A DNA stretch of 40,288 nucleotides from SIG672 sp045535095 (GTDB lineage: Bacteria; Bacillota; Clostridia; Oscillospirales; CAG-272). The stretch is from positions 1 to 40,288 of the forward strand of contig JAZSKY010000016.1 in the NCBI GenBank assembly GCA_045535095.1. Reading direction: 5' to 3'. The translations under genes were made by a program, and so were the position numbers. Below, piece by piece: positions 6,835 to 15,482 of the stretch; positions within the stretch are counted from its first letter, which is position 1, and every line of letters begins with the position of its first letter. The notes under the pieces were generated by a model. The model did no database searches, was not told the origin of the DNA, and saw only the letters and a list, made by a program, of their open reading frames with translations.

Positions 6835-7626
6835 ATGACCTCTATCACCTCAAGAAATAACCGTCTCATAATAGATACGGCGAAGCTTTCGAGCAGGAAA
6901 TACAGAGAGGAAAACGGTCTGTTTTACTTCGAGGGAAGAAAGCTTCTCGAGGAGGCACTTGCAAACAACGTGCCTATCGTACGCGTTTTCCTCACCGAAA
7001 AAAACGCCTGTCTTGCGTCCTCTCTGCCTGACGGGATCGAGAAATATCTCGTCTCGGATGAGGTTTACAGCAAATTAAGTGAAGAAAAATCGCCCGAAGG
7101 CGTATTTTCTGTGGCAAAACATCTTGACAGTTTGCATATTTTTGCTACAATATATAATGGACTTAAATGTGAGCGGTGCTTTGCCGCCGTTTCGGTGCGC
7201 GATCCGGGCAATCTCGGAACGCTTATGCGTACCGCCGCCGCGCTCGGCATCGAGCGTCTCATACTCAGCTCGGACTGCGCTGACATTTACAGTCCGAAAA
7301 CGCTTCGCGCTTCTATGGGCGCGCTTTTCCGCATTAAAACGGTAAGATGCTCTGACACTCCGTCAACACTTGCCGCCCTTCCCGAAAACGGCATTATCCC
7401 GATCGCGGCCTGCCTTTCGGACAAGGCGGGTGTGCTTGGAGTCTCGAGTCTTCCCGAAAACGTTTGCTTCGTTGTCGGCAACGAGGGACACGGACTTGAC
7501 AGTGACGTGATAAGCGCCTGCGCGGGCGGAGAGATGATAATCCCAATGACGAGCGGAGCTGAATCGCTCAACGTCTCGTCTGCCGCGTCCATTCTCCTCT
7601 GGGAGGACTTCAGACGCAGACTCTGA
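6835..7626 (+). CDS. TrmH/SpoU-family RNA 2'-O-methyltransferase
   Basis: A 263-residue SPOUT methyltransferase using S-adenosylmethionine to methylate the 2'-hydroxyl of a ribose in rRNA or tRNA. An N-terminal substrate-binding domain (about residues 1-95) is followed by the knotted SpoU domain. Motif 1 is VRDPGNLGTLMRTAAALG (about 121-138), motif 2 VVGNEGHGL and motif 3 MTSGAESLNVSSAASILLW. The ATG at 6835 is chosen over an in-frame GTG at 6790 because GAAAGGAG lies at 6820-6827 and the earlier start falls inside the rplT terminator. Position after infC-rpmI-rplT resembles the ysgA-type genes of Bacilli and Clostridia. The target nucleotide cannot be told from sequence. Confidence 0.88.
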   Translation: MTSITSRNNRLIIDTAKLSSRKYREENGLFYFEGRKLLEEALANNVPIVRVFLTEKNACLASSLPDGIEKYLVSDEVYSKLSEEKSPEGVFSVAKHLDSLHIFATIYNGLKCERCFAAVSVRDPGNLGTLMRTAAALGIERLILSSDCADIYSPKTLRASMGALFRIKTVRCSDTPSTLAALPENGIIPIAACLSDKAGVLGVSSLPENVCFVVGNEGHGLDSDVISACAGGEMIIPMTSGAESLNVSSAASILLWEDFRRRL

Positions 7627-7652
7627 CACACACTTTTTCAGGGAGGCTAAAA

Positions 7653-8912
7653 ATGTCCGATATACTTTTATGGATATGGCTCAGCACTAAGGTACCTTGC
7701 GGATCGTCGCACGCCGACCTTCTTATGAAAAGCTTCAACGGTAGCGCAGAGGATATATACGCCGCTTCGTCTGACGAGATTCTCGAAAAGACCGAGACTC
7801 TTCCCTCTCAGATAATCGAGTCGCTTAGCGACAAAAATCTCACCGAGGCGGAAAAGATACTCGACTGGTGTACTAAAAACAACGTCGGACTTCTTGCGTA
7901 TAACAGCAAGTTCTATCCGCAAAGACTCAGAAGCGTTGAAAAGGCGCCTCTGCTTCTCTATTACAAGGGACGTCTCGTCGACTTTGACGACAACGCCTGC
8001 GTCGCGATGGTAGGAACGAGAAGAATGACCGAATACGGAAAGCGCGAGGCGTACAAAATAGCAAGAGACTTGACTCTTGGCGGCGCGATAGTCGTCAGCG
8101 GAATGGCTCGCGGAATTGACACGACGTCACACCGCGGAGCGCTTGACGGCGGCGGATATACCGTGGCAGTCCTCGGATGCGGAATCGACAGAGCGTATCC
8201 TCCTGAAAACGATTACCTGATGAGCGAGATCATACGCACGGGTCTCGTTATCACGGAATACAGTCCGTTTACTCCTCCCGTCGGATCGAATTTTCCGAAC
8301 AGAAACAGAATAATCAGCGGACTTTCGCTCGGCACACTCGTTGTCGAGGCGGACGCAAAGAGCGGCGCTATGATAACCGCGCGTCTTGCCGAAAAGCAGG
8401 GGCGCGACATCTTCTCGCTCCCCGGAAACGTGGGCGAGCTGAACAGCGTAGGCCCTAACCGTCTGCTCAAAAAGGGCGCAAAGGTAGTCACAGGCGCGAT
8501 AGACGTGCTTGAAGAATACGAATATCTTTATCCGCATAGAATACGAATTGAAAACCTTCCCGTTTTCATACCGAAATTCATCCCGAAAAGCTCGAAATTC
8601 GAGCCAAAGGAGGGCGCGGAAAAGGTAGAAAGCGCCAAAAAGCCGACTCGCGAAAAGGTGGCAAAGAAGGTTTCCCGAGCATCTGTTGAGATGCCCGAGA
8701 CACCCGAGGTGAAAAGGCCTGCGCGCGACACGTCGAAGCTCAGCGAAAACGAAAAGAAGTTCTATTCCCTCTTCCCCGACAGCGGCACCGTCAGTGCCGA
8801 CGAGCTTTCACGCTCGGGATTTTCGGTGGGTGTAGTTCTCCAAAACCTCACAATGCTTGAAATCAAGGGATTTATAAAGGCCGCTCCCGGCGGTGTTTAC
8901 ACTAAGACCTGA
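7653..8912 (+). CDS. dprA: DNA-processing protein DprA/Smf
   Basis: A 419-residue DprA, which loads RecA onto incoming single-stranded DNA during transformation and is also widespread in bacteria not known to be competent. A helical N-terminal region (1-75) precedes the Rossmann-like core: VAMVGTRRMTEYGKR, VVSGMARGIDTTSHRGAL, VAVLGCGIDRAYPPEN, the FPNRNRIISGLS block and IFSLPGNV. A charged Lys/Glu-rich linker (about 310-360) leads to a C-terminal winged-helix domain (about 365-419). SD AGGGAGG precedes the ATG. The dprA-topA-trmFO order is typical of Firmicutes. Length is slightly above average because of the linker. Confidence 0.94.
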   Translation: MSDILLWIWLSTKVPCGSSHADLLMKSFNGSAEDIYAASSDEILEKTETLPSQIIESLSDKNLTEAEKILDWCTKNNVGLLAYNSKFYPQRLRSVEKAPLLLYYKGRLVDFDDNACVAMVGTRRMTEYGKREAYKIARDLTLGGAIVVSGMARGIDTTSHRGALDGGGYTVAVLGCGIDRAYPPENDYLMSEIIRTGLVITEYSPFTPPVGSNFPNRNRIISGLSLGTLVVEADAKSGAMITARLAEKQGRDIFSLPGNVGELNSVGPNRLLKKGAKVVTGAIDVLEEYEYLYPHRIRIENLPVFIPKFIPKSSKFEPKEGAEKVESAKKPTREKVAKKVSRASVEMPETPEVKRPARDTSKLSENEKKFYSLFPDSGTVSADELSRSGFSVGVVLQNLTMLEIKGFIKAAPGGVYTKT

Positions 8913-8957
8913 AAATAAACGATACCAAAATTCTTACTACGAAAGGCAAAAACTGAT

Positions 8958-11204
8958 ATGGCAAATCTTGTAATCGTTGAGTCTCCCTCCAAGGCGGCTA
9001 CGATAAAAAATTATCTCGGTTCAAACTACAAGGTCCTCGCCTCCTACGGACACGTCCGCGATCTTCCCAAGAGCTCGCTCGGCGTTGACGTTGACGGCGG
9101 CTTTGAGGCACACTATATAAATATCCGCGGAAAGGGAGACCTTATTAAAGAGCTTCGCAAGGAAGTCAAGAATGCAAATAAGGTATTTCTCGCAACCGAC
9201 GCAGACCGCGAGGGTGAGGCTATTTCCTGGCACCTTGCGGCAACTCTCGGTATTCCGCTCAAGGATACAAGGCGCGTAACCTTCAACGAGATCACCAAGA
9301 ACGCTATCAAGGAGGCTATCAAGAAGCCCCGCGAGATAGATATGGAGCTCGTTAACTCCCAGCAGGCGCGCCGTATCCTCGACAGAATCGTTGGATACAA
9401 GCTCAGTCCCTTCCTCTGGAAGGTGGTACGCAGCGGACTTTCCGCAGGACGCGTACAGTCTGTGGCTACCCGTATAATCGTTGAGCGCGAGGCTCAGATA
9501 AGCGCGTTTATTCCCGAGGAATACTGGACTATAAGCGCAACCCACACCGCCAAAAACGGAATGACCTTCCGCTCCAAATATTACGGAAAAGGCGAAAGCA
9601 AGGCGGAGATCACCACCAAGGAGGACGCAGAGGCGATCCTTTGCGAGCTTTACGGAAAGGATTTCGTAGTATCCGATCTCAGGCGCTCGATCAAGAAGAA
9701 GAATCCCCTTCCGCCCTTCACCACCTCCTCTATGCAGCAGGAGGCTTACAAGAAGTTCGGCTTCCAGGCACAGCGCATAATGCGTATCGCGCAGGAGCTT
9801 TACGAGGGTGTTTCGATAGGCAGCGAGAACGGCGGTATGACCGGTCTTATTACCTATATGCGTACAGACTCGCTCCGTATCGCTGACGAGGCAAGAGACG
9901 CGGCAAAGCAGTTCATTCTTGACAACTATTCAAAGGACTACTATCCCTCGACTCCCAGAGTTTACAAGTCGAAGGGCTCGGCGCAGGACGCTCACGAGGC
10001 GATCAGACCTACGAGCGTATTCATCACACCCGATTCGATCAAAAAGTACCTTTCTGCAGATCAGTACAAGCTTTACAGACTTATCTGGGAGCGCTTCGTA
10101 GCGAGCCAGATGGCGTCCGCAGAGCTTGACACTGTAAACGCAGACATCTCGTGCGGAGAGCATACCTTCAAGGCGAGCGGCTCTGCTATACATTTCAAGG
10201 GATACCTCACCATTTACGACGATCTTTCGTCCGAAAAGGAGCCTACCCTTCCCGACATTTCCGAGAAGGAGATCCTCCCCACCGAAATTCCTGCTCCCGA
10301 GCAGCATTTCACCGAGCCGCCTGCAAGATTCAACGAGGGCTCGCTCATCAAGTTCCTTGAGGAAAAGGGCATCGGCCGTCCCTCGACCTACGCGCAGATA
10401 ATCACCACTATCGTTTCGCGCGGATACGTCAAGAGAGACGCAAAGGCGCTCGTTCCCACACAGCTCGGAGAGGTCACGACCAAAATAATGATCGAGAATT
10501 TCCCCGAGATCATCGACTACAAGTTCACCGCTGAAATGGAGGACTCGCTCGACAGCATCGCTGACGGCAAGGACTCTATGGACGGCGTTCTCTCCAAATT
10601 CTACGTTTCCTTCAAGGACCGACTCGAGGTTGCAGAGGGCAGCGTAAAGCGCAGTGAGATCGAGGTTCCCACCGAGGAGACCGATATCATCTGCGAAAAG
10701 TGTGGCAGACGCATGATAGCAAAATCGGGACGATTTGGCCGTTTCGCCGCTTGTCCCAACTATCCCGAGTGCAAGAACACCATCAGAATCGACAAGAACA
10801 ACGCGCCTATCGTCAAGCAGGTATCCGAGCCCAAGGAGGCGGGAATCACCTGCGAGAAGTGCGCAAGTCCTATGGTAATAAGAAGCGGCGCTTACGGAAG
10901 CTTCTACGCTTGCTCGAACTATCCGAAGTGCAGACACACCCTTCCCATTAAGAACGAAATAGGCGTAAAATGCCCCAACTGCGGTGGCGAGGTGCTCTCG
11001 CGCCGCTCGAAGAGCAAGACGGTATTTTACAGCTGTGAGAATTATCCCAAGTGTAATTTCTCGTCCTGGGATATGCCCACGAATGAAAAATGCCCCGACT
11101 GCTCGAGCATGCTTATGAAGAAAAAGGGCAAGGGTATGCTCGTATGCTCAAATGAAAAATGCTCCTTCAAAAAAGAAGGCGAAAGCGATAACAATGGAAA
11201 CTAA
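8958..11204 (+). CDS. topA: DNA topoisomerase I with four C-terminal zinc ribbons
   Basis: A 748-residue type IA topoisomerase that relaxes negative supercoils. The TOPRIM domain starts at VIVESPSKAATIKNYLG and includes the DAD triad in ATDADREGEA (79-88). The active-site tyrosine is Tyr300 in LITYMRTDS. Residues about 575-748 hold four Cys4 modules: CEKCGRRM...CPNYPEC, CEKCASPM...CSNYPKC, CPNCGGEV...CENYPKC and CPDCSSML...CSNEKC. These bind single-stranded DNA and RNA polymerase in relatives. SD CGAAAGG precedes the ATG by 14 nt. It overlaps trmFO by 11 nt, so the two are translationally linked. Confidence 0.96.
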   Translation: MANLVIVESPSKAATIKNYLGSNYKVLASYGHVRDLPKSSLGVDVDGGFEAHYINIRGKGDLIKELRKEVKNANKVFLATDADREGEAISWHLAATLGIPLKDTRRVTFNEITKNAIKEAIKKPREIDMELVNSQQARRILDRIVGYKLSPFLWKVVRSGLSAGRVQSVATRIIVEREAQISAFIPEEYWTISATHTAKNGMTFRSKYYGKGESKAEITTKEDAEAILCELYGKDFVVSDLRRSIKKKNPLPPFTTSSMQQEAYKKFGFQAQRIMRIAQELYEGVSIGSENGGMTGLITYMRTDSLRIADEARDAAKQFILDNYSKDYYPSTPRVYKSKGSAQDAHEAIRPTSVFITPDSIKKYLSADQYKLYRLIWERFVASQMASAELDTVNADISCGEHTFKASGSAIHFKGYLTIYDDLSSEKEPTLPDISEKEILPTEIPAPEQHFTEPPARFNEGSLIKFLEEKGIGRPSTYAQIITTIVSRGYVKRDAKALVPTQLGEVTTKIMIENFPEIIDYKFTAEMEDSLDSIADGKDSMDGVLSKFYVSFKDRLEVAEGSVKRSEIEVPTEETDIICEKCGRRMIAKSGRFGRFAACPNYPECKNTIRIDKNNAPIVKQVSEPKEAGITCEKCASPMVIRSGAYGSFYACSNYPKCRHTLPIKNEIGVKCPNCGGEVLSRRSKSKTVFYSCENYPKCNFSSWDMPTNEKCPDCSSMLMKKKGKGMLVCSNEKCSFKKEGESDNNGN

Positions 11205-12549
11205 AAAAATAAAGGTTATCGGTGCAGGTCTTGCAGGCTGTGAAGCCGCTTGGCAGGCAGCCGAGATGGGCGTAAAGGTAACTCTTTGCGAAATGAAGCC
11301 AAAAAAATTCACGCCTGCTCATTCAAGCGAGAACTTTTGCGAGCTCGTTTGCTCAAATTCGCTTCGTTCAAATCAGATAACTAACGCGGTCGGACTCCTC
11401 AAGGAGGAGCTTGATATATTCTCCTCGCTTATAATGGAGTCGGCTCACCGCTCCGCGGTGCCCGCAGGTGCGGCTCTTGCGGTTGACAGAGATGAATTTT
11501 CGTCCTATATCACCGAAAAGATCAAAAATCACCCGAATATTACGGTAGTTTGCGATGAGATCACAGAGATTTGTGACGACGAGATAACCGTTATTGCGAC
11601 GGGTCCTCTTACATCGGACGCATTTTCAAAATACATCGGAGAGATGATCGGCGAGAGTCAGCTTCACTTTTTTGATGCCGCCGCGCCGATAGTCGAGGCG
11701 TCCTCGATAGATATGTCGAAGGCATTTTTAGCCTCTCGCTACGGCAAGGGTGAGGCGTGCTACATCAACTGCCCGATGAACGAAAGCGAGTACAGCGCCT
11801 TCTACGAGGCTCTTATCTCGGCAGAGGAAGCTCCCCTTCACGACTTTGACAAGGAGTCGCAGAAGGATCTTACCGTTTTCGAGGGCTGTATGCCGGTCGA
11901 GGTAATGGCAAAGCGAGGCAGAGAGACTCTTCTCTACGGTCCGCTGAAGCCTGTCGGACTCCCCTGCCCCGATACGGGAAAGGACGCTTACGCGGTAGTT
12001 CAGCTCCGTCAGGAGAATCTTGAAAAGACCGCTTACAACCTCGTGGGATTTCAGACGCATCTGACGTTCCCTGCGCAGAAGAGAGTTTTTTCAATGATCC
12101 CCGGACTTGAAAACGCAACCTTCTTGCGCTACGGAGTTATGCACAGAAACACCTTTATAAATTCGCCGAAGATACTCGGAGATTCCTATCAGATGAAGGA
12201 CAGACCGGGCGTATTCTTCGCAGGACAGATGACAGGCGTTGAGGGTTACCTTGAGTCGTGCGCTTCGGGACTTGTGGCAGGAATTGCCGCCGCGTCAAAG
12301 GCACTCGGCAGAGATATTCCCGTATTCCCTTCGGTCACCGCGACCGGATCGCTTGCTGCTTACGTCAAAAACGGAGGCACGTCCGATTTCCAGCCGATGA
12401 ACGTGAATTTCGGCATAATTCCCACACTTGAAAAGAAAGTAAAAGGCGGAAAAGCGGCGAGAAACACCGCGCTTTCCGAAAGAGCCATCACAGCCGCGCG
12501 CGAGTTTAAGGAGATCCTTGACAAGGCGTGCGACGCAGACAAGGTCTGA
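11194..12549 (+). CDS. trmFO: tRNA (uracil-54 C5)-methyltransferase, folate-dependent
   Basis: A 451-residue flavoprotein that makes ribothymidine at position 54 of tRNA using methylenetetrahydrofolate and FAD, the Gram-positive alternative to TrmA. The N-terminus has the FAD dinucleotide motif VIGAGLAGCEAAW (8-20), then CEMKPKKFTPAHSS and FCELVCSNSLRSNQ, hallmarks of TrmFO (Gid) rather than MnmG. The C-terminal part carries FFAGQMTGVEGYLESCASG. The ATG at 11194, inside the end of topA, gives the family N-terminus; an earlier in-frame ATG at 11152 only adds residues read from topA. It ends in TGA, which shows the standard code is in use here. Confidence 0.95.
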   Translation: METKKIKVIGAGLAGCEAAWQAAEMGVKVTLCEMKPKKFTPAHSSENFCELVCSNSLRSNQITNAVGLLKEELDIFSSLIMESAHRSAVPAGAALAVDRDEFSSYITEKIKNHPNITVVCDEITEICDDEITVIATGPLTSDAFSKYIGEMIGESQLHFFDAAAPIVEASSIDMSKAFLASRYGKGEACYINCPMNESEYSAFYEALISAEEAPLHDFDKESQKDLTVFEGCMPVEVMAKRGRETLLYGPLKPVGLPCPDTGKDAYAVVQLRQENLEKTAYNLVGFQTHLTFPAQKRVFSMIPGLENATFLRYGVMHRNTFINSPKILGDSYQMKDRPGVFFAGQMTGVEGYLESCASGLVAGIAAASKALGRDIPVFPSVTATGSLAAYVKNGGTSDFQPMNVNFGIIPTLEKKVKGGKAARNTALSERAITAAREFKEILDKACDADKV

Positions 12550-12572
12550 CACAGTGAAAAGGAGATAATTTT

Positions 12573-13673
12573 ATGAAGATCATTCTTGACGCAATGGGCG
12601 GAGATTTCGCTCCCGACATAGTAGTTGAAGGAGCAGCCCTCGTAAGAAAAGAAATGAATCACGAGATCATTCTCGTTGGCGACGAGACGAAGATCCGTCT
12701 TGCAGCAGGCAGAACAGGTGTTGATCTTTCCGATCCCGGAATACAGATCGTACACTGCACTCAGGTAGTATCAATGGAGGATGCGCCTCTCAGCGTACGC
12801 GAGAAGGCAGACTCTTCGCTCCGCGTAGGCTTTAAGCTCCTTAAGGACGGTGTGGGCGACGCATTCGTCAGCGCAGGAAATACGGGAGCGCTTCACGCAG
12901 GCTCTACCCTTTACGTTCACAGAATAAAGGGTGTTCTCCGCTCTGCTATTGCAACCATTCTTCCCCTTGAAAAGCCCGTTCTTCTCATTGACTCGGGCGC
13001 AAATGCAACCGTTGATGCCGCGCATCTCTATCAGTTTGCGATCATGGGCTCGATATATATGGAGAGAATTTTCGGTATCGCACGTCCGACCGTCGGACTG
13101 CTCAATATCGGAACGGAGTCCAAAAAGGGTACTCCTATGCACGTTGAGGCGTACGAGATACTCAGACAGTCTGATATAATCAATTTCATCGGCAACGTTG
13201 AAGGAAAAGAGGTTCCCTTCGGCAAGTGCGACATTCTCGTAACCGACGGATTTACCGGTAACGTTCTTCTCAAGACTATCGAGGGAATGGGATCCTTCTT
13301 TGCAGGAAAGCTCAAGACCATGTTCAAGGCAAATCCCGTCTCGATGATGTCGGCAGTCCTCGTCAAAAAGCAGATAGACGAGCTGAAAAACAGCTTTGAT
13401 GCTTCCGAATACGGCGGAGCGCCCTTCCTCGGCATCTCCCGTCCCGTAATCAAGGCTCACGGAAGCTCGGACGCAAAGGCTATCAAAAATGCGGTAAAGC
13501 AGGCAGTTTTCTATCATAACACGGGAATTATCCGCGATATTTCGAAAAATTGCGAGCTTCCCGAGGGTGTTACCGTAACGAGACCTCGTCCCAACGCCGC
13601 AAGAAGCACTCCCAAAGCGGAGGAGACAAAGCCCGCTACCGAAAGCACAGAAAACAAAGAGGAAAACAAGTAA
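12573..13673 (+). CDS. plsX: Phosphate acyltransferase PlsX
   Basis: A 366-residue enzyme converting acyl-ACP and phosphate to acyl-phosphate, the first step of phospholipid synthesis in most bacteria; it binds peripherally to the membrane. Family blocks are LDAMGGDFAP at the start, MEDAPLSVREK, VSAGNTGAL, LIDSGAN and VTDGFTGNVLLKT. The last 30 residues or so form a Pro/Thr/Lys/Glu tail, longer and more charged than in typical PlsX. SD AAAAGGAG precedes the ATG. The usual acpP between plsX and rnc is absent here; rnc begins 30 nt downstream. Confidence 0.95.
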   Translation: MKIILDAMGGDFAPDIVVEGAALVRKEMNHEIILVGDETKIRLAAGRTGVDLSDPGIQIVHCTQVVSMEDAPLSVREKADSSLRVGFKLLKDGVGDAFVSAGNTGALHAGSTLYVHRIKGVLRSAIATILPLEKPVLLIDSGANATVDAAHLYQFAIMGSIYMERIFGIARPTVGLLNIGTESKKGTPMHVEAYEILRQSDIINFIGNVEGKEVPFGKCDILVTDGFTGNVLLKTIEGMGSFFAGKLKTMFKANPVSMMSAVLVKKQIDELKNSFDASEYGGAPFLGISRPVIKAHGSSDAKAIKNAVKQAVFYHNTGIIRDISKNCELPEGVTVTRPRPNAARSTPKAEETKPATESTENKEENK

Positions 13674-13703
13674 AGACACAAAGCGAAAGGTATCCCTTTA
13701 AAA

Positions 13704-14417
13704 ATGAATCACGAACAAGTTTTACAGCTTGAAAAAAATATCGGCTATACCTTTAAAAACAAAGAGCTTCTTTTTCACGCGCTGACTCACTCGTCATATT
13801 CTAACGAGGAGAAGTCAAAGGGCAGAAGCATCGGCTCGAACGAGCGAATGGAGTTTCTCGGAGACGCAGTTCTTTCGATAATCGTCAGCACATATCTTTT
13901 TGACGAGCTTTCAAACGAGCAGGAGGGCGAGCTTTCAAAGATACGCTCTACCGTCGTTTGCGAGAAGGCGCTTGCATCGCTGGCTACCGAGATCGACCTC
14001 GGAAAATATCTTTTCCTCGGTCACGGCGAGGAGATAAACCGCGGAAGAGAGCGCCCGTCCATTCTTTCGGACGCTTACGAGGCTCTTCTTGCCGCAATAT
14101 ATCTCGATTCGGGCATTGACGAGGTAAAAAGCTTCCTTATGCCATACGTCAAAAAGCTCACCGAAAAGACTCTTCGCGAGCATTCGTCCACAGACTACAA
14201 GACCAAGCTTCAGCAGATAGTTCAGCAGAAGCCGGGCGAGGAGCTTGTTTACGTTATCGTTTCGGAGGACGGTCCGCCCCACAGAAAGGTGTTCACCACC
14301 GAGGCGCGTCTCAATGACAGCAACGTACTCGGAAGAGGCTCGGGATCGAGCAAGCGCGAGGCAGAACAGAACGCCGCAAGAGATGCTCTCAAATTCTTCG
14401 GATTTGACGGAGAATAG
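13704..14417 (+). CDS. rnc: Ribonuclease III
   Basis: A 237-residue endonuclease cutting double-stranded RNA, including rRNA precursors. The catalytic domain has the signature ERMEFLGDAVL (47-57) with metal-binding acidic residues and a second acidic site in SDAYEALLAAIYLDSG. A double-stranded RNA binding domain follows from about residue 160, with DYKTKLQQIVQQ and the SSKREAEQNAARDAL helix. SD GCGAAAGG precedes the ATG. It lies in the conserved plsX-rnc-(radical SAM)-smc-ftsY run and is probably cotranscribed with it. Confidence 0.96.
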   Translation: MNHEQVLQLEKNIGYTFKNKELLFHALTHSSYSNEEKSKGRSIGSNERMEFLGDAVLSIIVSTYLFDELSNEQEGELSKIRSTVVCEKALASLATEIDLGKYLFLGHGEEINRGRERPSILSDAYEALLAAIYLDSGIDEVKSFLMPYVKKLTEKTLREHSSTDYKTKLQQIVQQKPGEELVYVIVSEDGPPHRKVFTTEARLNDSNVLGRGSGSSKREAEQNAARDALKFFGFDGE

Positions 14418-14445
14418 TTAGTTTTTAAGGAAGTTATCTTAAAAA

Positions 14446-15462
14446 ATGAAACACATAAACATTCCCGTTTTCGTGCCGCATCTCGGTTGCCCTAACGACT
14501 GCGTTTTCTGCAACCAGCGAAAGATCACGGGACACGACGATTTTTCTATCGAAAAAGCAAAAAAAGAGATAGAGACGGTAGTAAATTCGCTTGACACAAG
14601 CCGCGAGGAGGCGGAAATCGCCTTCTTCGGCGGTAGCTTTACCGGTATTGAGCGTCCGCTTATGGAAAGTCTTTTATCTATGGCGGAGTCATTCTGCCGC
14701 AAGAGTAAGGTAAAGGGCATCCGCCTTTCAACAAGACCTGACTATATTAGCGGCGAAATTCTCGAAATTCTTTCAAAATATCCGGTAAAAACCATCGAGC
14801 TTGGTATTCAGAGTCTCTCTGACGACGTGCTTATCGCTTCAAAGCGAGGACATACGGCTGATGACTCTATAAGAGCTATGCGAGAGGTAAAAGAGGCCGG
14901 CTTTGAGCTTATCGGTCAGATGATGGTAGGACTTCCCCTCTCCACTCCCGAAAAGGAGCTTTACACTCTGCAGGAGATATGCCGCGCAGGCGCTGACGGA
15001 GTGAGAATTTATCCGACGGTAGTCTTTTACAAGACCGAGCTTTACGATATGGCGCTATGCGGCCACTACTCGCCGATAACTCCCGAGGAGGCGTCAATTC
15101 GGGTTGCAGACCTTCTCTACCTTGCAAACAAAGAGAGAGTCCCCGTAATTCGCGTTGGACTTTGCGAGAGCGATTCGCTCCACACATCTGACGGCATTTT
15201 CTCGGGCGCATTCCACCCCGCACTCGGAGAAATGTGCATTTCGGCATTCTTTTTAAAGCTTTTCTGCGAGCATCTTGACACGCTCGGTGACGTCTGCGGC
15301 AAGGATCTCACCGTATTTGTGGCAAAAAATATGCTTTCAAAGGCTATCGGTCAGAAAAAAACGAACGTTTATAAAATCAAGGAAAAATATTCTTTTTCGG
15401 GGGTAAGCATCAAGACGGACGCCTCCCTTTCGGAATACGAATTTAAAATAAAACTAAGTTAA
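14446..15462 (+). CDS. Elp3/YhcC-like radical SAM protein
   Basis: A 338-residue radical SAM protein. The 4Fe-4S cluster ligands are Cys15, Cys19 and Cys22 in LGCPNDCVFCNQ, followed by AFFGGSFTGIE and a TRPDYIS segment typical of Elp3-type radical SAM domains. The C-terminal 100 residues are less conserved. This family member is found between rnc and smc in many Clostridia, but its substrate is not established; a role in tRNA modification is suggested only by Elp3 similarity. SD AAGGAAG lies about 15 nt before the ATG and smc starts 20 nt after the stop. Confidence 0.85.
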   Translation: MKHINIPVFVPHLGCPNDCVFCNQRKITGHDDFSIEKAKKEIETVVNSLDTSREEAEIAFFGGSFTGIERPLMESLLSMAESFCRKSKVKGIRLSTRPDYISGEILEILSKYPVKTIELGIQSLSDDVLIASKRGHTADDSIRAMREVKEAGFELIGQMMVGLPLSTPEKELYTLQEICRAGADGVRIYPTVVFYKTELYDMALCGHYSPITPEEASIRVADLLYLANKERVPVIRVGLCESDSLHTSDGIFSGAFHPALGEMCISAFFLKLFCEHLDTLGDVCGKDLTVFVAKNMLSKAIGQKKTNVYKIKEKYSFSGVSIKTDASLSEYEFKIKLS

Positions 15463-15482
15463 GATCACATAGGAGAAAACAA

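Noticed and set aside
9930..10937. Minus-strand frame of 335 codons opposite topA
   Set aside because: Shadow of topA; no recognisable domain and no ribosome binding site.
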